DNA of 64,000 bases from an uncultured Polaribacter sp. (GCF_947501385.1 NZ_CANMVP010000001.1:350764-414763); one strand, 5' to 3'; counted from the first letter of the stretch, positions 9,901-20,169 are shown. The notes: generated by a model not told the origin, from the sequence alone. Program-made: numbers and translations.

Positions 9901-11205
9901 TCCTTTAATTACATTTTCTAAAATATCCCAAACAACGGGTTCTTTTCTATCTATTATTTTCTTAGCAGATTTTACTGTTTTTACAATGCCTCTTTCAATT
10001 AATTTTCTAATTACAAAAGGCTTGTACAATTCAGCTGCCATATCTTTTGGGATACCACATTCTGATAGTTTTAATTCTGGCCCCACAACAATTACAGAAC
10101 GTGCTGAATAATCTACACGTTTTCCTAATAAATTCTGACGGAAACGTCCTTGTTTCCCTTTTAAAGAATCTGATAAAGATTTTAAAGGTCTGTTAGACTC
10201 TGTTTTTACTGCAGATGATTTACGTGTGTTGTCAAACAATGAATCTACAGATTCTTGTAACATACGTTTTTCATTACGTAAAATAACTTCTGGAGCTTTA
10301 ATCTCAACTAACCTTTTTAAACGGTTATTTCTGATAATTACTCTTCTGTACAAATCATTTAAATCTGAAGTCGCAAAACGACCTCCATCTAAAGGAACTA
10401 AAGGACGTAATTCTGGCGGAATTACAGGCACAGCCTTCATGATCATCCACTCAGGATTGTTCTCTCTGTTCTTTTGAGAATCTCTAAATGCTTCCACAAC
10501 ATTTAAACGCTTTAATGCTTCCGTTTTACGTTGTTTAGACGTTTCTGTATTTGCTTTGTGTCTTAATTCAAAAGACAATGCTTCTAAATCGATACGTGCT
10601 AACAAATCAATTAGACATTCAGCTCCCATTTTAGCGATAAACTTATTTGGGTCTGTATCGTCTAAATACTGATTTTCAGCTGGAATTTCATCAACGATAT
10701 CTAAATATTCTTCTTCCGTTAAGAAATCCATTTTTTGTAATGGTTCTCCTTCTGGACCTTTAGCAATACCAGGCTGAATTACTACGTATCTTTCGTAGTA
10801 AATAATCATATCTAACTTTTTAGATGGTAAACCTAAAAGGTATCCCATTTTGTTAGGCAATGATCTAAAGTACCAAATATGAGCAACAGGAACTACCAAG
10901 TTGATATGTCCTACTCTATCTCTACGTACTTTTTTTTCCGTTACTTCTACTCCACATCGATCACAAACAATTCCTTTGTAACGAATTCTTTTGTACTTTC
11001 CACAAGCACATTCATAATCCTTTACAGGACCAAAAATACGCTCACAAAACAAACCATCTCTTTCTGGTTTATGGGTACGGTAATTTATTGTTTCTGGTTT
11101 TAAAACTTCACCTTTAGAAATTTCTAGAATCGCTTCTGGTGATGATAAACCAATTGAGATTTTGTTAAACTTTTTTACAGTGTACTTCTCTTGTTTTCTT
11201 GCCAT
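6931..11205 (-). CDS. rpoC: RNA polymerase beta' subunit
   Basis: Catalytic subunit of RNA polymerase, 1424 residues, a normal length for Bacteroidota. The N-terminal zinc ribbon is present ([20 protein letters not shown], then CDRCG), the active-site loop NADFDGD lies at residues 475-481 with its three Mg-binding Asp, the trigger-loop region follows, and the second zinc site is [13 protein letters not shown]. The C-terminal end reads [12 protein letters not shown]. It follows rpoB after 63 bp that contain a perfect 20-bp palindrome. The ATG at 11205 gives [13 protein letters not shown], as expected for the family. Confidence 0.98.
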   Translation of the reverse strand: MARKQEKYTVKKFNKISIGLSSPEAILEISKGEVLKPETINYRTHKPERDGLFCERIFGPVKDYECACGKYKRIRYKGIVCDRCGVEVTEKKVRRDRVGHINLVVPVAHIWYFRSLPNKMGYLLGLPSKKLDMIIYYERYVVIQPGIAKGPEGEPLQKMDFLTEEEYLDIVDEIPAENQYLDDTDPNKFIAKMGAECLIDLLARIDLEALSFELRHKANTETSKQRKTEALKRLNVVEAFRDSQKNRENNPEWMIMKAVPVIPPELRPLVPLDGGRFATSDLNDLYRRVIIRNNRLKRLVEIKAPEVILRNEKRMLQESVDSLFDNTRKSSAVKTESNRPLKSLSDSLKGKQGRFRQNLLGKRVDYSARSVIVVGPELKLSECGIPKDMAAELYKPFVIRKLIERGIVKTVKSAKKIIDRKEPVVWDILENVIKGHPVLLNRAPTLHRLGIQAFQPKLIEGKAIQLHPLSCSAFNADFDGDQMAVHLPLGPEAILEAQILMLASHNILNPANGAPVTVPSQDMVLGLYYMTKERISTPTVPIKGEGLTFYSPEEVTIAFNEEMVDLNAGIKVRTQDIDENGAQVTKIIKTTVGRVLFNEVVPPAAGYINEVLTKKNLRGIIGGILKATDIPTTGEFLDEIKNMGYKFAFQGGLSFSLGDIIIPVEKQSMIDKANKEVDIIVGNYNMGMLTQKERYNQVIDVWGSTNNRLTELSMKNLREDQQGFNSVYMMLDSGARGSKEQIRQLTGMRGLMAKPKKSTAGGGEIIENPILSNFKEGLSILEYFISTHGARKGLADTALKTADAGYLTRRLVDVSQDVIINEEDCGTLRGLEVAALKKNDEIVESLADRIEGRVCLQDVYHPLTDELIIAANQPITHQLAQAVQASGIDGVQVRSALTCESSKGICAKCYGQSLSTLNKVQIGEAVGVIAAQSIGEPGTQLTLRTFHVGGVAGNISEDNKLIAKFDGTVKIEDLRTVVGKDNDGKDTDIVISRTAEIKIIDKKTGITQSTNIIPYGSVIFDKERKSIKKGDVIVQWDPFNGVIVSEFAGKVKFDNLEQGMNYSVEVDEQTGFQEKVMTDSKNKKIIASLIIEDKDGNALRSYSLPVGAHLMVSDGDAVEQGHTLVKIPRKSGKAGDITGGLPRVTELFEARNPSNPSVVSEIDGVVSFGKIKRGNREIIVESKTGDISKYLVKLSNQILVQENDFIKAGMPLSDGATTPSDILRIKGPSAVQEYLVNEIQEVYRLQGVKINDKHFEVVVRQMMRKVKIIDSGDTLFLENQLIHKIDFIKDNDAIYGMKVVENAGDSENLKEGQIVSARQLRDENSLLRRNDKNLVEARDAKPATAEQVLQGITRASLQTKSFISAASFQETTKVLNEAAVSGKIDTLEGLKENVIVGKKIPAGTGMRAYDKILVGPKDEIEQSF

Positions 11206-11225
11206 TATATTTCAAGTATTTACTT

Positions 11226-11267
11226 TACACAAGGGGTTTAAACCCCTTGCAAAGCCCTGTGTAAATT
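11226..11267 (-). other. rpoB-rpoC intergenic hairpin
   Basis: Contains the perfect palindrome CAAGGGGTTTAAACCCCTTG (11232-11251) and an outer pair of arms, TTTACAC (11226-11232) and GTGTAAA (11261-11267). It fills almost the whole gap between rpoB and rpoC and has no T tract, so an mRNA-processing or stability element is more likely than a terminator. Confidence 0.6.
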
Positions 11268-11268
11268 A

Positions 11269-14200
11269 TTATTCTTCTAATCTAACGTCTAAACCTAAAC
11301 CTTTCAGTTCATGCATTAATACGTTAAATGATTCTGGTAAACCTGGTTCTGGCATCGCTTCACCTTTTACAATACTTTCGTATGTTTTAGCTCTACCCAT
11401 CACATCATCAGATTTTACAGTTAAGATTTCTCTTAAGATACTAGAAGCACCATAGGCTTCTAATGCCCAAACTTCCATCTCTCCAAAACGCTGTCCACCA
11501 AATTGTGCTTTACCACCTAATGGCTGTTGTGTAATTAATGAATATGGTCCTATAGAACGTGCATGCATTTTATCTTCAATCATATGTCCTAACTTAATCA
11601 TATAAATGATACCAACCGTTGCTGGCTGATCGAAACGTTTTCCTGTTCCACCATCATATAAATAGGTATGTCCAAATCTTGGTACACCAGCTTCATCTGT
11701 AATTCCGTTGATCTGGTCTAAAGATGCTCCATCAAAAATTGGTGTTGCATACTTTGTTCCTAATTTCTGACCTGCCCAACCCAAAACAGTTTCATAAATC
11801 TGACCAATGTTCATACGAGATGGTACACCTAACGGATTTAAAACAATGTCTACTGGAGTTCCGTCTTCTAAGAAAGGCATGTCTTCTGCTCTTACAATAC
11901 GCGCAACAATACCTTTGTTTCCATGACGACCTGCCATTTTATCACCTACTTTTAACTTCCGTTTTTTAGCGATGTAAACTTTAGCTAGTTTTAAAATTCC
12001 TGCTGGTAATTCATCACCTACAGAGATTGTGAATTTTTGACGACGTAAAGAACCTTGTAAATCGTTTACTTTGATTTTATAATTGTGAACTAATTCACCT
12101 ACCAAATCATTCAACTCTTTATCTGTTGTCCAAGAACCTGTTAAATGCACATAGTCATCAACAGAATTTAACATTTTAAGTGTGTACTTTTTACCTTTTG
12201 GTAAAACTTCTTCACCTAAATCATTATAAACGCCTTGAGATGTTTTTCCACTAATTAACGTAAATAACTTCTCAATTAAATCATCTTTTAAACTTTCAAA
12301 CTTTCCAATAAAAGAAGCTTCTAAAGTAGCCACTGCTTCTTTATCTCTTAATCTCTTGTTCTTATCTTTTACAGCTCTTCTAAATAATTTTTTATCAATT
12401 ACTACACCTCTTAATGAAGGTGACGCTTTTAAGGATGCATCTTTTACATCACCGGCTTTGTCACCAAAAATTGCACGTAATAATTTTTCTTCTGGAGTTG
12501 GATCAGATTCTCCTTTTGGTGTAATTTTACCAATTAAGATATCACCAGGATTTACTTCTGCTCCAATACGAATCATTCCATTTTCATCTAAATCTTTTGT
12601 AGCTTCTTCAGAAACGTTAGGAATATCATTCGTTAACTCTTCAGTTCCTAATTTGGTATCTCTAACATCTAAAGAATACTCATCAATATGAATAGATGTA
12701 AATATATCTTCACGAACTACTTTTTCTGAAATTACAATCGCATCCTCAAAGTTATACCCTTTCCAAGGCATAAAGGCTACTTTCATATTTCTTCCTAAGG
12801 CTAATTCACCTTTTTGTGTCGCATACCCTTCGCACAGCACTTGTCCTTCAGAAACTCTATCACCTCTTTCTACAATCGGCTTTAAGTTAATAGACGTTCC
12901 TTGATTGGTTTTTCTAAATTTAATTAAGTTGTAAGAAACTTCATCAGATTCAAAACTTACTAGTTTTTCTTCGTCAGTTCTATCGTACTTAATGGTAATT
13001 TTATTTGCATCTACATATTCTACAACACCAGCTCCTTCTGCATTTATTAAAATACGAGAATCTTTTGCAACTCTACGTTCTAATCCTGTTCCAACAATTG
13101 GAGATTCTGGACGTAGTAATGGCACTGCTTGACGCATCATGTTAGATCCCATCAATGCACGGTTGGCATCATCATGTTCTAAGAAAGGAATCAAAGATGC
13201 TGAAATTGATGCAATCTGATTTGGAGCAACATCCATATATTGCACTTCTTGCGGAGTTACCACAGGAAAATCACCACCTTCTCTAGAAATTATCTTTTCT
13301 GCCGTAAAAGTTCCTTTTTCATCAACTGCAACGTTAGATTGCGCAAAACGCATACCTTCTTCTTCTTCTGCACTTAAATAAGTTGGTTCTTCATTTGCTA
13401 CAACACCTTCATTCACTTTTCTATATGGCGTTTCAATAAACCCTAAGTTATTCACTTTTGCAAATACTGCTAAAGATGAAATTAAACCAATGTTTGGTCC
13501 CTCTGGTGTTTCAATTGGACATAAACGACCGTAGTGTGTATAATGTACATCACGTACCTCAAAACCTGCTCTTTCTCTTGATAAACCACCTGGTCCAAGT
13601 GCAGATAATCTTCGCTTGTGCGTAATTTCTGCTAGTGGATTGGTTTGATCCATAAACTGAGATAATTGATTCGTTCCGAAGAATGAATTAATTACAGATG
13701 ATAATGTTTTTGCATTAATTAAATCGATGGGTGTAAACACTTCATTGTCACGTACATTCATACGCTCACGAATTGTTCTAGCCATACGCGCTAAACCTAC
13801 ACCAAATTGACCTGCTAATTGCTCACCAACAGTTCTTACACGTCTGTTCGATAAATGGTCAATATCATCAACTTCTGCTTTAGAGTTGATCAACTCAATT
13901 AGATATTTAATAATGGTAATGATATCTAACTTTGTTAAAACTTTTTGATCTATTGGTTCATTTAACTGAAGCTTCGTGTTCATTCTAAAACGCCCCACTT
14001 CACCTAAATTATAACGTTGTTCAGAAAAGAATAACTTATCTATAATTCCTCTTGCAGTCTCCTCATCTGGCGGTTCTGCATTACGTAATTGTCTATAGAT
14101 ATGCTCTACTGCTTCTTTTTCTGAATTTGTAGGATCTTTTTGTAATGTATTATGAATAATCGCATAATCTGCCATGTCGTTATCTACTTTGTGAAGTAAA

Positions 14201-15078
14201 ATCGTCTTAGCACCTGCTTCTATTATTTCATCTATATGTTCTTTGTCTAAAATAGTATCACGATCGAAAATAATTTCATTTCTCTCAATAGATACAACTT
14301 CACCAGTATCTTCATCTACAAAATCTTCATGCCAAGTTTTTAAAACTCTAGCAGCCAATTTGCGACCTAATACTTTCTTTAATCCAGCTTTAGAAACTTT
14401 AATTTCTTCTGCAAGATCAAAAATTTCTAAAATATCTTTATCTCTTTCAAAACCAATGGCTCTGAATAATGTTGTTACTGGTAATTTTTTCTTTCTATCA
14501 ATATAAGCATACATTACTTGATTGATATCGGTAGCAAATTCTATCCAAGATCCTTTAAAAGGAATTACTCTTGCAGAATATAACTTTGTACCGTTTGCAT
14601 GGAAAGATTGCCCAAAAAATACACCAGGAGACCTGTGTAATTGAGAAACTACCACACGCTCTGCACCATTAATTACAAAGGTACCAGAGTTTGTCATATA
14701 AGGTATTGTACCAAGATACACATCTTGAACAATTGTTTCGAAATCTTCATGTTCCGGATCTGTACAATATAATTTTAGACGCGCTTTTAAAGGCACACTG
14801 TGTGTAAGACCTCTTTCGATACATTCTTGAATAGAATATCTTGGTGGGTCTACAAAGTAGTCTAAAAATTCTAATACAAATTGATTTCTTGTATCAGTAA
14901 TTGGAAAGTTATCCATGAAGGTTTTGTACAAACCTTCTTCACCTCTTTCTTCTGCTTTTGTTTGAAGTTGGAAAAAATCTTGAAAAGATTTTACCTGAAT
15001 ATCCAAAAAGTCTGGATATTCCTTAATCATTTTAGAAGTAGCGAAGTTGATTCTTTCAGTAGTGTTTTTCGTTGCCAA
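11269..15078 (-). CDS. rpoB: RNA polymerase beta subunit
   Basis: Second large catalytic subunit of RNA polymerase, 1269 residues. Diagnostic segments are present: the rifampicin-pocket region [53 protein letters not shown] (two halves, broken here by position only), GPNIGLI, the [11 protein letters not shown] loop and the C-terminal [17 protein letters not shown]. The rifampicin-region residues look wild type by eye, so no resistance change is evident. It follows rplL after a 146-bp gap with two hairpins, and precedes rpoC. The ATG at 15078 gives [12 protein letters not shown]. Confidence 0.98.
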   Translation of the reverse strand: MATKNTTERINFATSKMIKEYPDFLDIQVKSFQDFFQLQTKAEERGEEGLYKTFMDNFPITDTRNQFVLEFLDYFVDPPRYSIQECIERGLTHSVPLKARLKLYCTDPEHEDFETIVQDVYLGTIPYMTNSGTFVINGAERVVVSQLHRSPGVFFGQSFHANGTKLYSARVIPFKGSWIEFATDINQVMYAYIDRKKKLPVTTLFRAIGFERDKDILEIFDLAEEIKVSKAGLKKVLGRKLAARVLKTWHEDFVDEDTGEVVSIERNEIIFDRDTILDKEHIDEIIEAGAKTILLHKVDNDMADYAIIHNTLQKDPTNSEKEAVEHIYRQLRNAEPPDEETARGIIDKLFFSEQRYNLGEVGRFRMNTKLQLNEPIDQKVLTKLDIITIIKYLIELINSKAEVDDIDHLSNRRVRTVGEQLAGQFGVGLARMARTIRERMNVRDNEVFTPIDLINAKTLSSVINSFFGTNQLSQFMDQTNPLAEITHKRRLSALGPGGLSRERAGFEVRDVHYTHYGRLCPIETPEGPNIGLISSLAVFAKVNNLGFIETPYRKVNEGVVANEEPTYLSAEEEEGMRFAQSNVAVDEKGTFTAEKIISREGGDFPVVTPQEVQYMDVAPNQIASISASLIPFLEHDDANRALMGSNMMRQAVPLLRPESPIVGTGLERRVAKDSRILINAEGAGVVEYVDANKITIKYDRTDEEKLVSFESDEVSYNLIKFRKTNQGTSINLKPIVERGDRVSEGQVLCEGYATQKGELALGRNMKVAFMPWKGYNFEDAIVISEKVVREDIFTSIHIDEYSLDVRDTKLGTEELTNDIPNVSEEATKDLDENGMIRIGAEVNPGDILIGKITPKGESDPTPEEKLLRAIFGDKAGDVKDASLKASPSLRGVVIDKKLFRRAVKDKNKRLRDKEAVATLEASFIGKFESLKDDLIEKLFTLISGKTSQGVYNDLGEEVLPKGKKYTLKMLNSVDDYVHLTGSWTTDKELNDLVGELVHNYKIKVNDLQGSLRRQKFTISVGDELPAGILKLAKVYIAKKRKLKVGDKMAGRHGNKGIVARIVRAEDMPFLEDGTPVDIVLNPLGVPSRMNIGQIYETVLGWAGQKLGTKYATPIFDGASLDQINGITDEAGVPRFGHTYLYDGGTGKRFDQPATVGIIYMIKLGHMIEDKMHARSIGPYSLITQQPLGGKAQFGGQRFGEMEVWALEAYGASSILREILTVKSDDVMGRAKTYESIVKGEAMPEPGLPESFNVLMHELKGLGLDVRLEE

Positions 15079-15139
15079 AAGAGAATATTTTTTTGATTAA
15101 AATCTTAATTAAAATAAAGAACGAATATATACACAAAAT

Positions 15140-15178
15140 GGTTTAGGACTAAAAACGAATGTTCTTAGTGCCTAAACC
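15140..15178 (-). other. rplL-rpoB intergenic hairpin (possible attenuator)
   Basis: Stem of GGTTTAGG-ACTAA (15140-15152) with TTAGT-G-CCTAAACC (15165-15178), one bulge and a 12-base loop. It has no long T run on the minus strand. A second, weaker stem-loop lies at 15192-15214. The position between rplL and rpoB matches that of the known E. coli attenuator and processing site; function here is inferred. Confidence 0.55.
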
Positions 15179-15224
15179 TAAATTTGTTTTCCCGTTTTGA
15201 TGATTCAAACTCGGGAGTAAAAGC

Positions 15225-15599
15225 TTACTTAAGCTCTACCTCAGCTCCAGCTTCTTCTAAAGATGCTTTAAGACCTTCAGCCTCATCTTTAGTTACACCT
15301 TCTTTTACTGCTGCTGGTACGCTATCTACAATACCTTTAGCTTCTTTCAATCCTAAACCAGTTAATTCTTTAACTAATTTTACAACTGCTAATTTAGAAC
15401 CACCTGCTGCTGTTAAGATAACATCAAATTCAGTTTGCTCATCTGCTGCGTCATCACCTCCTGCTGCTGGTCCCGCTACTGCTACTGCTGCTGCTGCTGG
15501 CTCAATACCGTATTCATCTTTTAAGATAGTTGCTAATTCATTAACTTCTTTTACTGTTAAGTTAACTAATTGTTCTGCGAAATCTTTTAAATCTGCCAT
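15225..15599 (-). CDS. rplL: Ribosomal protein bL12 (L7/L12)
   Basis: Stalk protein of the large ribosomal subunit that recruits translation factors. 124 residues: an N-terminal dimerisation part ([20 protein letters not shown]), an Ala-rich hinge ([21 protein letters not shown]) and the C-terminal factor-binding domain ([36 protein letters not shown]). Lies directly after rplJ in the L10 operon. Confidence 0.98.
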   Translation of the reverse strand: MADLKDFAEQLVNLTVKEVNELATILKDEYGIEPAAAAVAVAGPAAGGDDAADEQTEFDVILTAAGGSKLAVVKLVKELTGLGLKEAKGIVDSVPAAVKEGVTKDEAEGLKASLEEAGAEVELK

Positions 15600-15649
15600 T
15601 TTACTTGTTTTTAAAAATTTTGTTTATTATAGTTTATTTGTGCGCGTGC

Positions 15650-16168
15650 TTATTTTTCAGATAATGTCTTAATAATACCTGAAAGTGTTTGTCCACCTGA
15701 TTGTAATGCCGAAATAACATTTTTAGCAGGAGACTGTAATAATCCAATGATTTCACCAATAAGTTCTTCTCTAGATTTAATATCTACTAAAGCATCTAAT
15801 TGATCATCACCAATATAAATAGACTCTTCTGCAAAAGCCCCTTTTAATAAAGGTCTATCTTTAGATTTTCTTCTGAACTCTTTGATTAATTTTGCAGGAG
15901 CATTTGCTGCTTCTGAAATCATCATCGAAGTATTTCCTTTTAATACTGTTGGTAAGTCTCCAAAATCTTTATCTGAAGCTTCCATTGCTTTTGCAAGTAA
16001 TGTATTCTTTACAACTGATAACTGAACACCTGCTTTAAAACAAGCTCTACGTAAGATTGATGTAGTTCCTGCATCTAATCCAGATATATCTGCTAAATAT
16101 AATGTATTAGTATCTGCTAATGTTGCTGTTAAATCTTGTATTACTTGTGATTTCTCTTCTCTAGTCAT
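15650..16168 (-). CDS. rplJ: Ribosomal protein uL10
   Basis: Base of the ribosomal stalk, binding 23S rRNA and L12 dimers. 172 residues from the ATG at 16168 (MTREEKSQVIQDL); an in-frame upstream ATG at 16207 would overlap rplA by 20 bp and adds residues foreign to the family, so I reject it. The typical LRRACFKAGVQLSVVKNTLLAKAM segment and the C-terminal helix that binds L12 are visible. Sits between rplA and rplL. The 19-bp gap to rplA leaves no room for a conventional L10 leader directly upstream. Confidence 0.97.
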   Translation of the reverse strand: MTREEKSQVIQDLTATLADTNTLYLADISGLDAGTTSILRRACFKAGVQLSVVKNTLLAKAMEASDKDFGDLPTVLKGNTSMMISEAANAPAKLIKEFRRKSKDRPLLKGAFAEESIYIGDDQLDALVDIKSREELIGEIIGLLQSPAKNVISALQSGGQTLSGIIKTLSEK

Positions 16169-16187
16169 AATTATAAGTTTTAACGTA

Positions 16188-16877
16188 TTAAACAGATTTA
16201 AACTCAACGGCTACACTAGGACTCATCGTACTAGACATAAAAACACTCTTTACATAAGTACCTTTAGCAGTTGTTGGTTTCAATTTCATTATTGTTTGTA
16301 ATAATTCGTTTGCATTTTCCTCAATCTTCTTCGCATCAAAAGATACTTTTCCAACTGCAGCATGAATAATACCAGTCTTATCAACTTTAAAGTCAATTTT
16401 ACCAGCTTTCACATCTTGAACGGCTTTTGCAACATCCATTGTTACCGTACCCGTCTTTGGGTTTGGCATTAAACCTCTAGGACCTAAAACTCTTCCTAAA
16501 GGACCTAATTTTCCCATTACACTAGGCATGGTAATAATTACATCTACATCTGTCCAACCTCCTTTAATTTTCTGAAGGTATTCATCTAATCCAACATAAT
16601 CTGCACCTGCTGCTGTAGCTTCTGCTTCTTTATCTGGAGTTACTAATGCTAAAACTTTTACGTCTTTACCAGTTCCATGAGGTAATGTTACTACACCTCT
16701 CACCATTTGATTCGCTTTACGTGGATCTACTCCTAAACGTATTGCCATATCTACAGATGCATCGAACTTTACATTAGTAATGTCTTTGACTAGCGCTGAA
16801 GCAGCTGCTAAATCATAAGATTTAGAGCTATCTAACTTTGCGTGTGCTTCTTTTTGCTTTTTTGTTAATTTTGCCAT
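16188..16877 (-). CDS. rplA: Ribosomal protein uL1
   Basis: Large-subunit protein of the mobile L1 stalk that contacts E-site tRNA. 229 residues with the conserved [20 protein letters not shown] start of the fold, LPHGTGK, and the diagnostic [26 protein letters not shown] region (shown by its two halves around residue 125). Follows rplK by 20 bp, the usual L11-L1 order. Confidence 0.98.
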   Translation of the reverse strand: MAKLTKKQKEAHAKLDSSKSYDLAAASALVKDITNVKFDASVDMAIRLGVDPRKANQMVRGVVTLPHGTGKDVKVLALVTPDKEAEATAAGADYVGLDEYLQKIKGGWTDVDVIITMPSVMGKLGPLGRVLGPRGLMPNPKTGTVTMDVAKAVQDVKAGKIDFKVDKTGIIHAAVGKVSFDAKKIEENANELLQTIMKLKPTTAKGTYVKSVFMSSTMSPSVAVEFKSV

Positions 16878-16897
16878 TTTACTACTTTTTATAAAGT

Positions 16898-17335
16898 TTA
16901 TGCTGGTGCATTACCTTTTACTGTTAAACCCATAGAACGTGCTGTACCTGCAATCATACGCATTGCTGAAGAAATTTCAAAGGCATTTAAATCTACCATC
17001 TTATCTTCTGCAATTACTTTAATCTGATCCCAAGTAACGGATGCTACTTTTTTCCTGTTAGGTTCTCCTGAACCTTTTTTAATTTTGGCCGCTTCTAGTA
17101 ACTGGACTGCTGCAGGAGGAGTTTTTACGACGAAATCGAATGATTTGTCTTTGAAAACAGTAATAACAACAGGTAAAACTTTACCTTGTTTGTCTTGCGT
17201 TCTTGCATTAAACTGTTTACAGAACTCCATAATGTTAACACCAGCAGCACCTAAAGCGGGTCCAACCGGCGGCGATGGATTCGCTGCGCCTCCCCTTACT
17301 TGTAACTTAACTACTTTACTAACTTCTTTTGCCAT
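16898..17335 (-). CDS. rplK: Ribosomal protein uL11
   Basis: Part of the GTPase-associated centre of the large subunit. 145 residues with the Pro-rich N-terminal motif [32 protein letters not shown] and the C-terminal rRNA-binding part ending [13 protein letters not shown]. It follows nusG by 71 bp. Confidence 0.98.
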   Translation of the reverse strand: MAKEVSKVVKLQVRGGAANPSPPVGPALGAAGVNIMEFCKQFNARTQDKQGKVLPVVITVFKDKSFDFVVKTPPAAVQLLEAAKIKKGSGEPNRKKVASVTWDQIKVIAEDKMVDLNAFEISSAMRMIAGTARSMGLTVKGNAPA

Positions 17336-17406
17336 TTTAAAAATGTTTAATGATTTGTTTTAATTTTGGAAGCATCAAAACAGATCGGTATATATTTGTG
17401 TAACAA

Positions 17407-17958
17407 TTATATCTTTTCTACTTGCATATAACTTAACTCTAATGGTGTTTTTCTTCCGAATATTTTCACCATTACTTCAAGTTTACGCTTTTCTTCGTTT
17501 ACTTTTTCTATTGTTCCGTCAAATCCATTAAAAGGACCGTCTACAACTTTTACAGTTTCACCAATGTTAAATGGTATGGCAACGTTTTCATCTTGAATAG
17601 ACAATTCATCTACCTTACCTAACATTCTGTTTACTTCAGCTTTTCTCATAGGAACGGGTTCACCACCTTTTGTTTCTCCTAAAAAACCAATAACACCTGT
17701 AATGGCTTTTATTACGTGAGGTACTTCTCCTGAAAGATTTGCCTCTACCATAATATAACCAGGAAAATAAACTTTTTCTCTGTTTACTTTCTTTCCGTTT
17801 CTAATCTGAATAACTTTCTCAGTTGGAACGATTACCTGACTTACATAATCAGATAAACCTACTCTAGAAATTTCTGTTTCTATATAAGCTTTCACTTTAT
17901 TTTCTTGTCCTCCAATGGCTCTAACAACATACCATTTCATTACTGAATCAGCTGCCAT
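17407..17958 (-). CDS. nusG: Transcription termination/antitermination factor NusG
   Basis: Binds RNA polymerase to promote processivity and couples it to Rho or to the ribosome. 183 residues: the NGN domain starts KWYVVRAIGGQENKVK and contains FPGYIMVEA; the C-terminal KOW domain reads ETVKVVDGPFNGFDGTIEKVNEEKRKLEV, ending in the SYMQVEKI tail. Its start lies 2 bp from the secE stop, so the two are one transcription unit. Confidence 0.97.
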   Translation of the reverse strand: MAADSVMKWYVVRAIGGQENKVKAYIETEISRVGLSDYVSQVIVPTEKVIQIRNGKKVNREKVYFPGYIMVEANLSGEVPHVIKAITGVIGFLGETKGGEPVPMRKAEVNRMLGKVDELSIQDENVAIPFNIGETVKVVDGPFNGFDGTIEKVNEEKRKLEVMVKIFGRKTPLELSYMQVEKI

Positions 17959-17960
17959 TA

Positions 17961-18158
17961 TTAATTAGATTTAAACATTTCGAAAAAGTTATCTAATCCA
18001 GTTTGAAAAACATAGTCTATACCAGCAACTGCCAATGCAAACAAAATTGTAAATACCGCTACAGTTACAGTTGTTTTTTGAGCATCTTCCTTCGAGATCC
18101 ACGTCATGTGGTTACTTAACTCATCAAAAGAATCTTTGATATATTGTATAAAGTTCAT
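17961..18158 (-). CDS. secE: Preprotein translocase subunit SecE
   Basis: Small essential subunit of the SecYEG translocon. 65 residues with an amphipathic helix (IKDSFDELSNHMTWISKEDAQKTT, residues 7-30) and one transmembrane helix (VTVAVFTILFALAVAGIDYVF), the short single-span form seen in most bacteria. Lies between tRNA-Trp and nusG, its standard place. Confidence 0.95.
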   Translation of the reverse strand: MNFIQYIKDSFDELSNHMTWISKEDAQKTTVTVAVFTILFALAVAGIDYVFQTGLDNFFEMFKSN

Positions 18159-18235
18159 CTTACTTTTATTTTTATGTAGCTTAAAATTATCTTCAACTTT
18201 TGCATCAGATAAAAAAACTCACATTTTATTTTTTG

Positions 18236-18307
18236 CACGGGCGGAGAGATTCGAACTCCCGACAGCTGGTTTTGGAGACCAGTGCTCTACCGCTGAACTA
18301 CGCCCGT
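18236..18307 (-). tRNA. trnW: tRNA-Trp (CCA anticodon)
   Basis: 72-nt cloverleaf on the minus strand with acceptor ACGGGCG/CGCCCGT, D-arm AGTTCAGCGGTAGAGC, anticodon loop CTCCAAA (CCA) and T-arm GTTCGAATC. The 3' CCA is not encoded. Positioned between tuf and secE, as in many bacteria. Confidence 0.96.
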
Positions 18308-18322
18308 TTCTTATTCATTGAT

Positions 18323-18354
18323 AAAGGCATCACGCTATAAGCGTGATACCTTTT
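18323..18354 (-). terminator. Hairpin between tuf and tRNA-Trp
   Basis: Stem AAAGGCATCACGCT paired with AGCGTGATACCTTT, 3-base loop, 31 bp after the tuf stop. Only a weak T run follows on the minus strand, so it may act as a partial terminator or an RNA-processing signal that sets tuf apart from the downstream tRNA-Trp-secE part. Confidence 0.6.
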
Positions 18355-18384
18355 ATATGTATCAATTAAAAAACTAATTTAATG

Positions 18385-19572
18385 TTAGTCTAATAATTCA
18401 GTTACCTGACCTGCACCTACTGTTCTACCACCTTCACGGATAGCGAAACGTAAACCTACATTTAATGCAATTGCTTGAATTAAGTCTACAGTAATTGTTA
18501 AGTTATCTCCTGGCATTACCATCTCAACACCTGAAGGCAAATTGATAGTACCTGTTACATCTGTAGTTCTCACATAGAACTGTGGACGATAGTTGTTATG
18601 AAATGGAGTGTGACGACCACCTTCTTCTTTCTTCAAAACATAAACCTCTGCTTTGAATTTAGCATGTGGAGTTACAGAACCTGGTTTACAGATTACCATT
18701 CCTCTTTTGATATCTTCTTTTGCAATACCTCTTAATAAGATACCTGCATTATCTCCAGCTTCACCTCTATCTAAAATTTGACGGAACATTTCGATACCCG
18801 TAATAGTAGATGTCATTTTCTCTGCACCCATACCAATAATATCAACAACATCTCCTGTATTAGCAATTCCAGTTTCGATTCGTCCAGTTGCTACTGTACC
18901 ACGACCTGTAATTGAAAACACATCTTCAACAGGCATTAAGAAATCTTTATCAATTTCTCTTAATGGCTCTTCGATCCATACATCAACAGCTTCCATTAAT
19001 TCTAAAACAGAATCAACCCATTTCTGTTCACCATTTAATGCTCCTAAAGCAGAACCAGCAATTACGGGACCATTATCTCCATCATATTCATAGAAAGAAA
19101 GTAATTCTCTTACTTCCATGTCTACCAATTCGATTAATTCTTCATCATCAACCATATCCACTTTGTTCATGAAAACAACCATACGAGGAATACCAACTTG
19201 GCGTCCTAAAAGGATGTGCTCACGAGTTTGTGGCATTGGTCCATCTGTAGCAGCAACAACTAAAATTGCACCGTCCATTTGAGCAGCACCTGTTACCATG
19301 TTCTTTACGTAATCCGCGTGACCTGGACAGTCAACGTGAGCGTAATGACGGTTTGCAGTTGCATATTCTACGTGAGAAGTATTAATTGTAATACCTCTTT
19401 CTTTTTCTTCTGGAGCGTTATCAATCTGATCGAAAGATTTTGCTTCTGAAAAACCAGCATCGGCTAATACTTTAGTAATAGCCGCAGTTAAAGTAGTCTT
19501 ACCGTGATCTACGTGTCCGATAGTACCAATGTTTAAGTGTGGTTTCGAACGGTCAAAAGTTCCTTTTGCCAT
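18385..19572 (-). CDS. tuf: Elongation factor Tu
   Basis: GTPase that delivers aminoacyl-tRNA to the ribosome. 395 residues with G1 GHVDHGKTT (19-27), G2 RGITI, G3 DCPGHADY, G4 NKVDMVD and G5 SALGALNG, then domains 2 and 3 ending [11 protein letters not shown]. It is the only tuf copy in the window. Four tRNA genes stand directly upstream and tRNA-Trp-secE-nusG downstream, the same order as around E. coli tufB. Confidence 0.98.
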   Translation of the reverse strand: MAKGTFDRSKPHLNIGTIGHVDHGKTTLTAAITKVLADAGFSEAKSFDQIDNAPEEKERGITINTSHVEYATANRHYAHVDCPGHADYVKNMVTGAAQMDGAILVVAATDGPMPQTREHILLGRQVGIPRMVVFMNKVDMVDDEELIELVDMEVRELLSFYEYDGDNGPVIAGSALGALNGEQKWVDSVLELMEAVDVWIEEPLREIDKDFLMPVEDVFSITGRGTVATGRIETGIANTGDVVDIIGMGAEKMTSTITGIEMFRQILDRGEAGDNAGILLRGIAKEDIKRGMVICKPGSVTPHAKFKAEVYVLKKEEGGRHTPFHNNYRPQFYVRTTDVTGTINLPSGVEMVMPGDNLTITVDLIQAIALNVGLRFAIREGGRTVGAGQVTELLD

Positions 19573-19633
19573 AATTATTAATTTTAATTCTTAGTTTAAA
19601 TATATTTAGTGTCTAATAATACGTATTTAATTG

Positions 19634-19706
19634 AGCCAGCGATGGGATTTGAACCCACGACCTCATCCCTACCAAGGATGCGCTCTACCAACTGAGCTAC
19701 ACCGGC
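19634..19706 (-). tRNA. trnT: tRNA-Thr (GGT anticodon)
   Basis: 73-nt cloverleaf on the minus strand: acceptor GCCGGTG/CGCTGGC, D-arm TAGCTCAGTTGGTAGAGC, anticodon loop TTGGTAG (GGT), T-arm GTGGGTTCAAATCCCAT. CCA not encoded. It is the last of four tRNAs before tuf, equivalent to E. coli thrT. Confidence 0.96.
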
Positions 19707-19726
19707 TTAATTGGACTTTTTTTTTG

Positions 19727-19799
19727 AGCGAAAGACCGGGTTCGAACCGGCGACATTCAGCTTGGAAGGCTGACGCTCTACCAACTGAGCTACTTTCGC
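19727..19799 (-). tRNA. trnG: tRNA-Gly (TCC anticodon)
   Basis: 73-nt cloverleaf on the minus strand: acceptor GCGAAAG/CTTTCGC, anticodon stem TCAGC/GCTGA with loop CTTCCAA (TCC), T-arm CCGGTTCGAACCCGG. CCA not encoded. Equivalent in order to E. coli glyT. Confidence 0.96.
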
Positions 19800-19812
19800 A
19801 AAATGTAAATTG

Positions 19813-19894
19813 TGGGGAGAGCAGGATTCGAACCTGCGAAGACGTAGTCAACGGAGTTACAGTCCGTCCTCGTTGGCCGCTTGAGTATCTCCCC
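19813..19894 (-). tRNA. trnY: tRNA-Tyr (GTA anticodon)
   Basis: 82-nt class II tRNA on the minus strand with acceptor GGGGAGA/TCTCCCC, anticodon loop CTGTAAC (GTA), a long variable arm and T-arm GCAGGTTCGAATCCTGC. Discriminator A. Equivalent in order to E. coli tyrU. Confidence 0.96.
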
Positions 19895-19932
19895 TTTAAT
19901 TTACTATTTTAATGAACTTATTCTGTTTTTTA

Positions 19933-19950
19933 GAGCCGATGGAGGGACTC
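19933..19950 (-). repeat. Partial copy of the tRNA-Thr(TGT) 3' end
   Basis: Eighteen bases identical to the last part of the tRNA-Thr gene (20056-20073: T-arm 3' side, acceptor 3' strand and discriminator), also preceded on the plus strand by a T run. The rest of the tRNA is missing. With the intact tRNA it forms a direct repeat around 105 bp of non-coding DNA. Confidence 0.8.
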
Positions 19951-20000
19951 CTTTCGACTTCGCTCAAGATAAACCTGTCTGCCGACAGGCAGGCTTCTCG
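19951..20000. repeat. Short dispersed repeat with hairpin
   Basis: Begins CTTTCGACTTCGCTCAAGAT and continues into a hairpin, arms CCTGTCTG and CAGGCAGG around CCGA. A related sequence in reverse orientation lies at 26888-26930, sharing the CGCTCAAGATAAAC block and a CCTGCC arm. Confidence 0.65.
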
Positions 20001-20056
20001 TCCCAATTGATTATTTATTATATCAATCAATTCTTGATGCGATTTTTACTTTTTTG

Positions 20057-20130
20057 AGCCGATGGAGGGACTCGAACCCACGACCTGCTGATTACAAATC
20101 AGCTGCTCTAGCCAGCTGAGCTACATCGGC
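20057..20130 (-). tRNA. trnT: tRNA-Thr (TGT anticodon)
   Basis: 74-nt cloverleaf on the minus strand: acceptor GCCGATG/CATCGGC, D-arm TAGCTCAGCTGGCTAGAGC, anticodon loop TTTGTAA (TGT), T-arm GTGGGTTCGAGTCCCTC. First gene of the tRNA-tuf cluster, equivalent to E. coli thrU. Its last 17 bases plus one flanking base recur at 19933-19950. Confidence 0.96.
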
Positions 20131-20138
20131 TGTTTTAT

Positions 20139-20169
20139 AAAAAAACAATCCGCTATTTCTAACGGATTG
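20139..20169 (-). terminator. hpf: Terminator of the xerC-hpf operon
   Basis: On the minus strand a 10-bp stem (CAATCCGTTA with TAGCGGATTG) is closed by a GAAA tetraloop and followed by seven T residues, an excellent intrinsic terminator about 70 bp after the hpf stop. A promoter-like box (TACATTTG, 20170-20177) abuts its 5' arm. Confidence 0.88.

Noticed and set aside
15184..15672. Plus-strand open frame of 162 codons (Ser/Thr/Ala-rich)
   Set aside because: It is the antisense of rplL and of part of rplJ; its composition merely mirrors their Ala- and Lys-rich codons.
16169..16207. Upstream ATG for rplJ
   Set aside because: It would overlap rplA and add 13 residues not found in L10; the ATG at 16168 gives the family N-terminus.
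18323..18354. Riboswitch ahead of tRNA-Trp or secE
   Set aside because: It is a simple hairpin with no conserved multi-helix architecture; a processing signal or weak terminator explains it.
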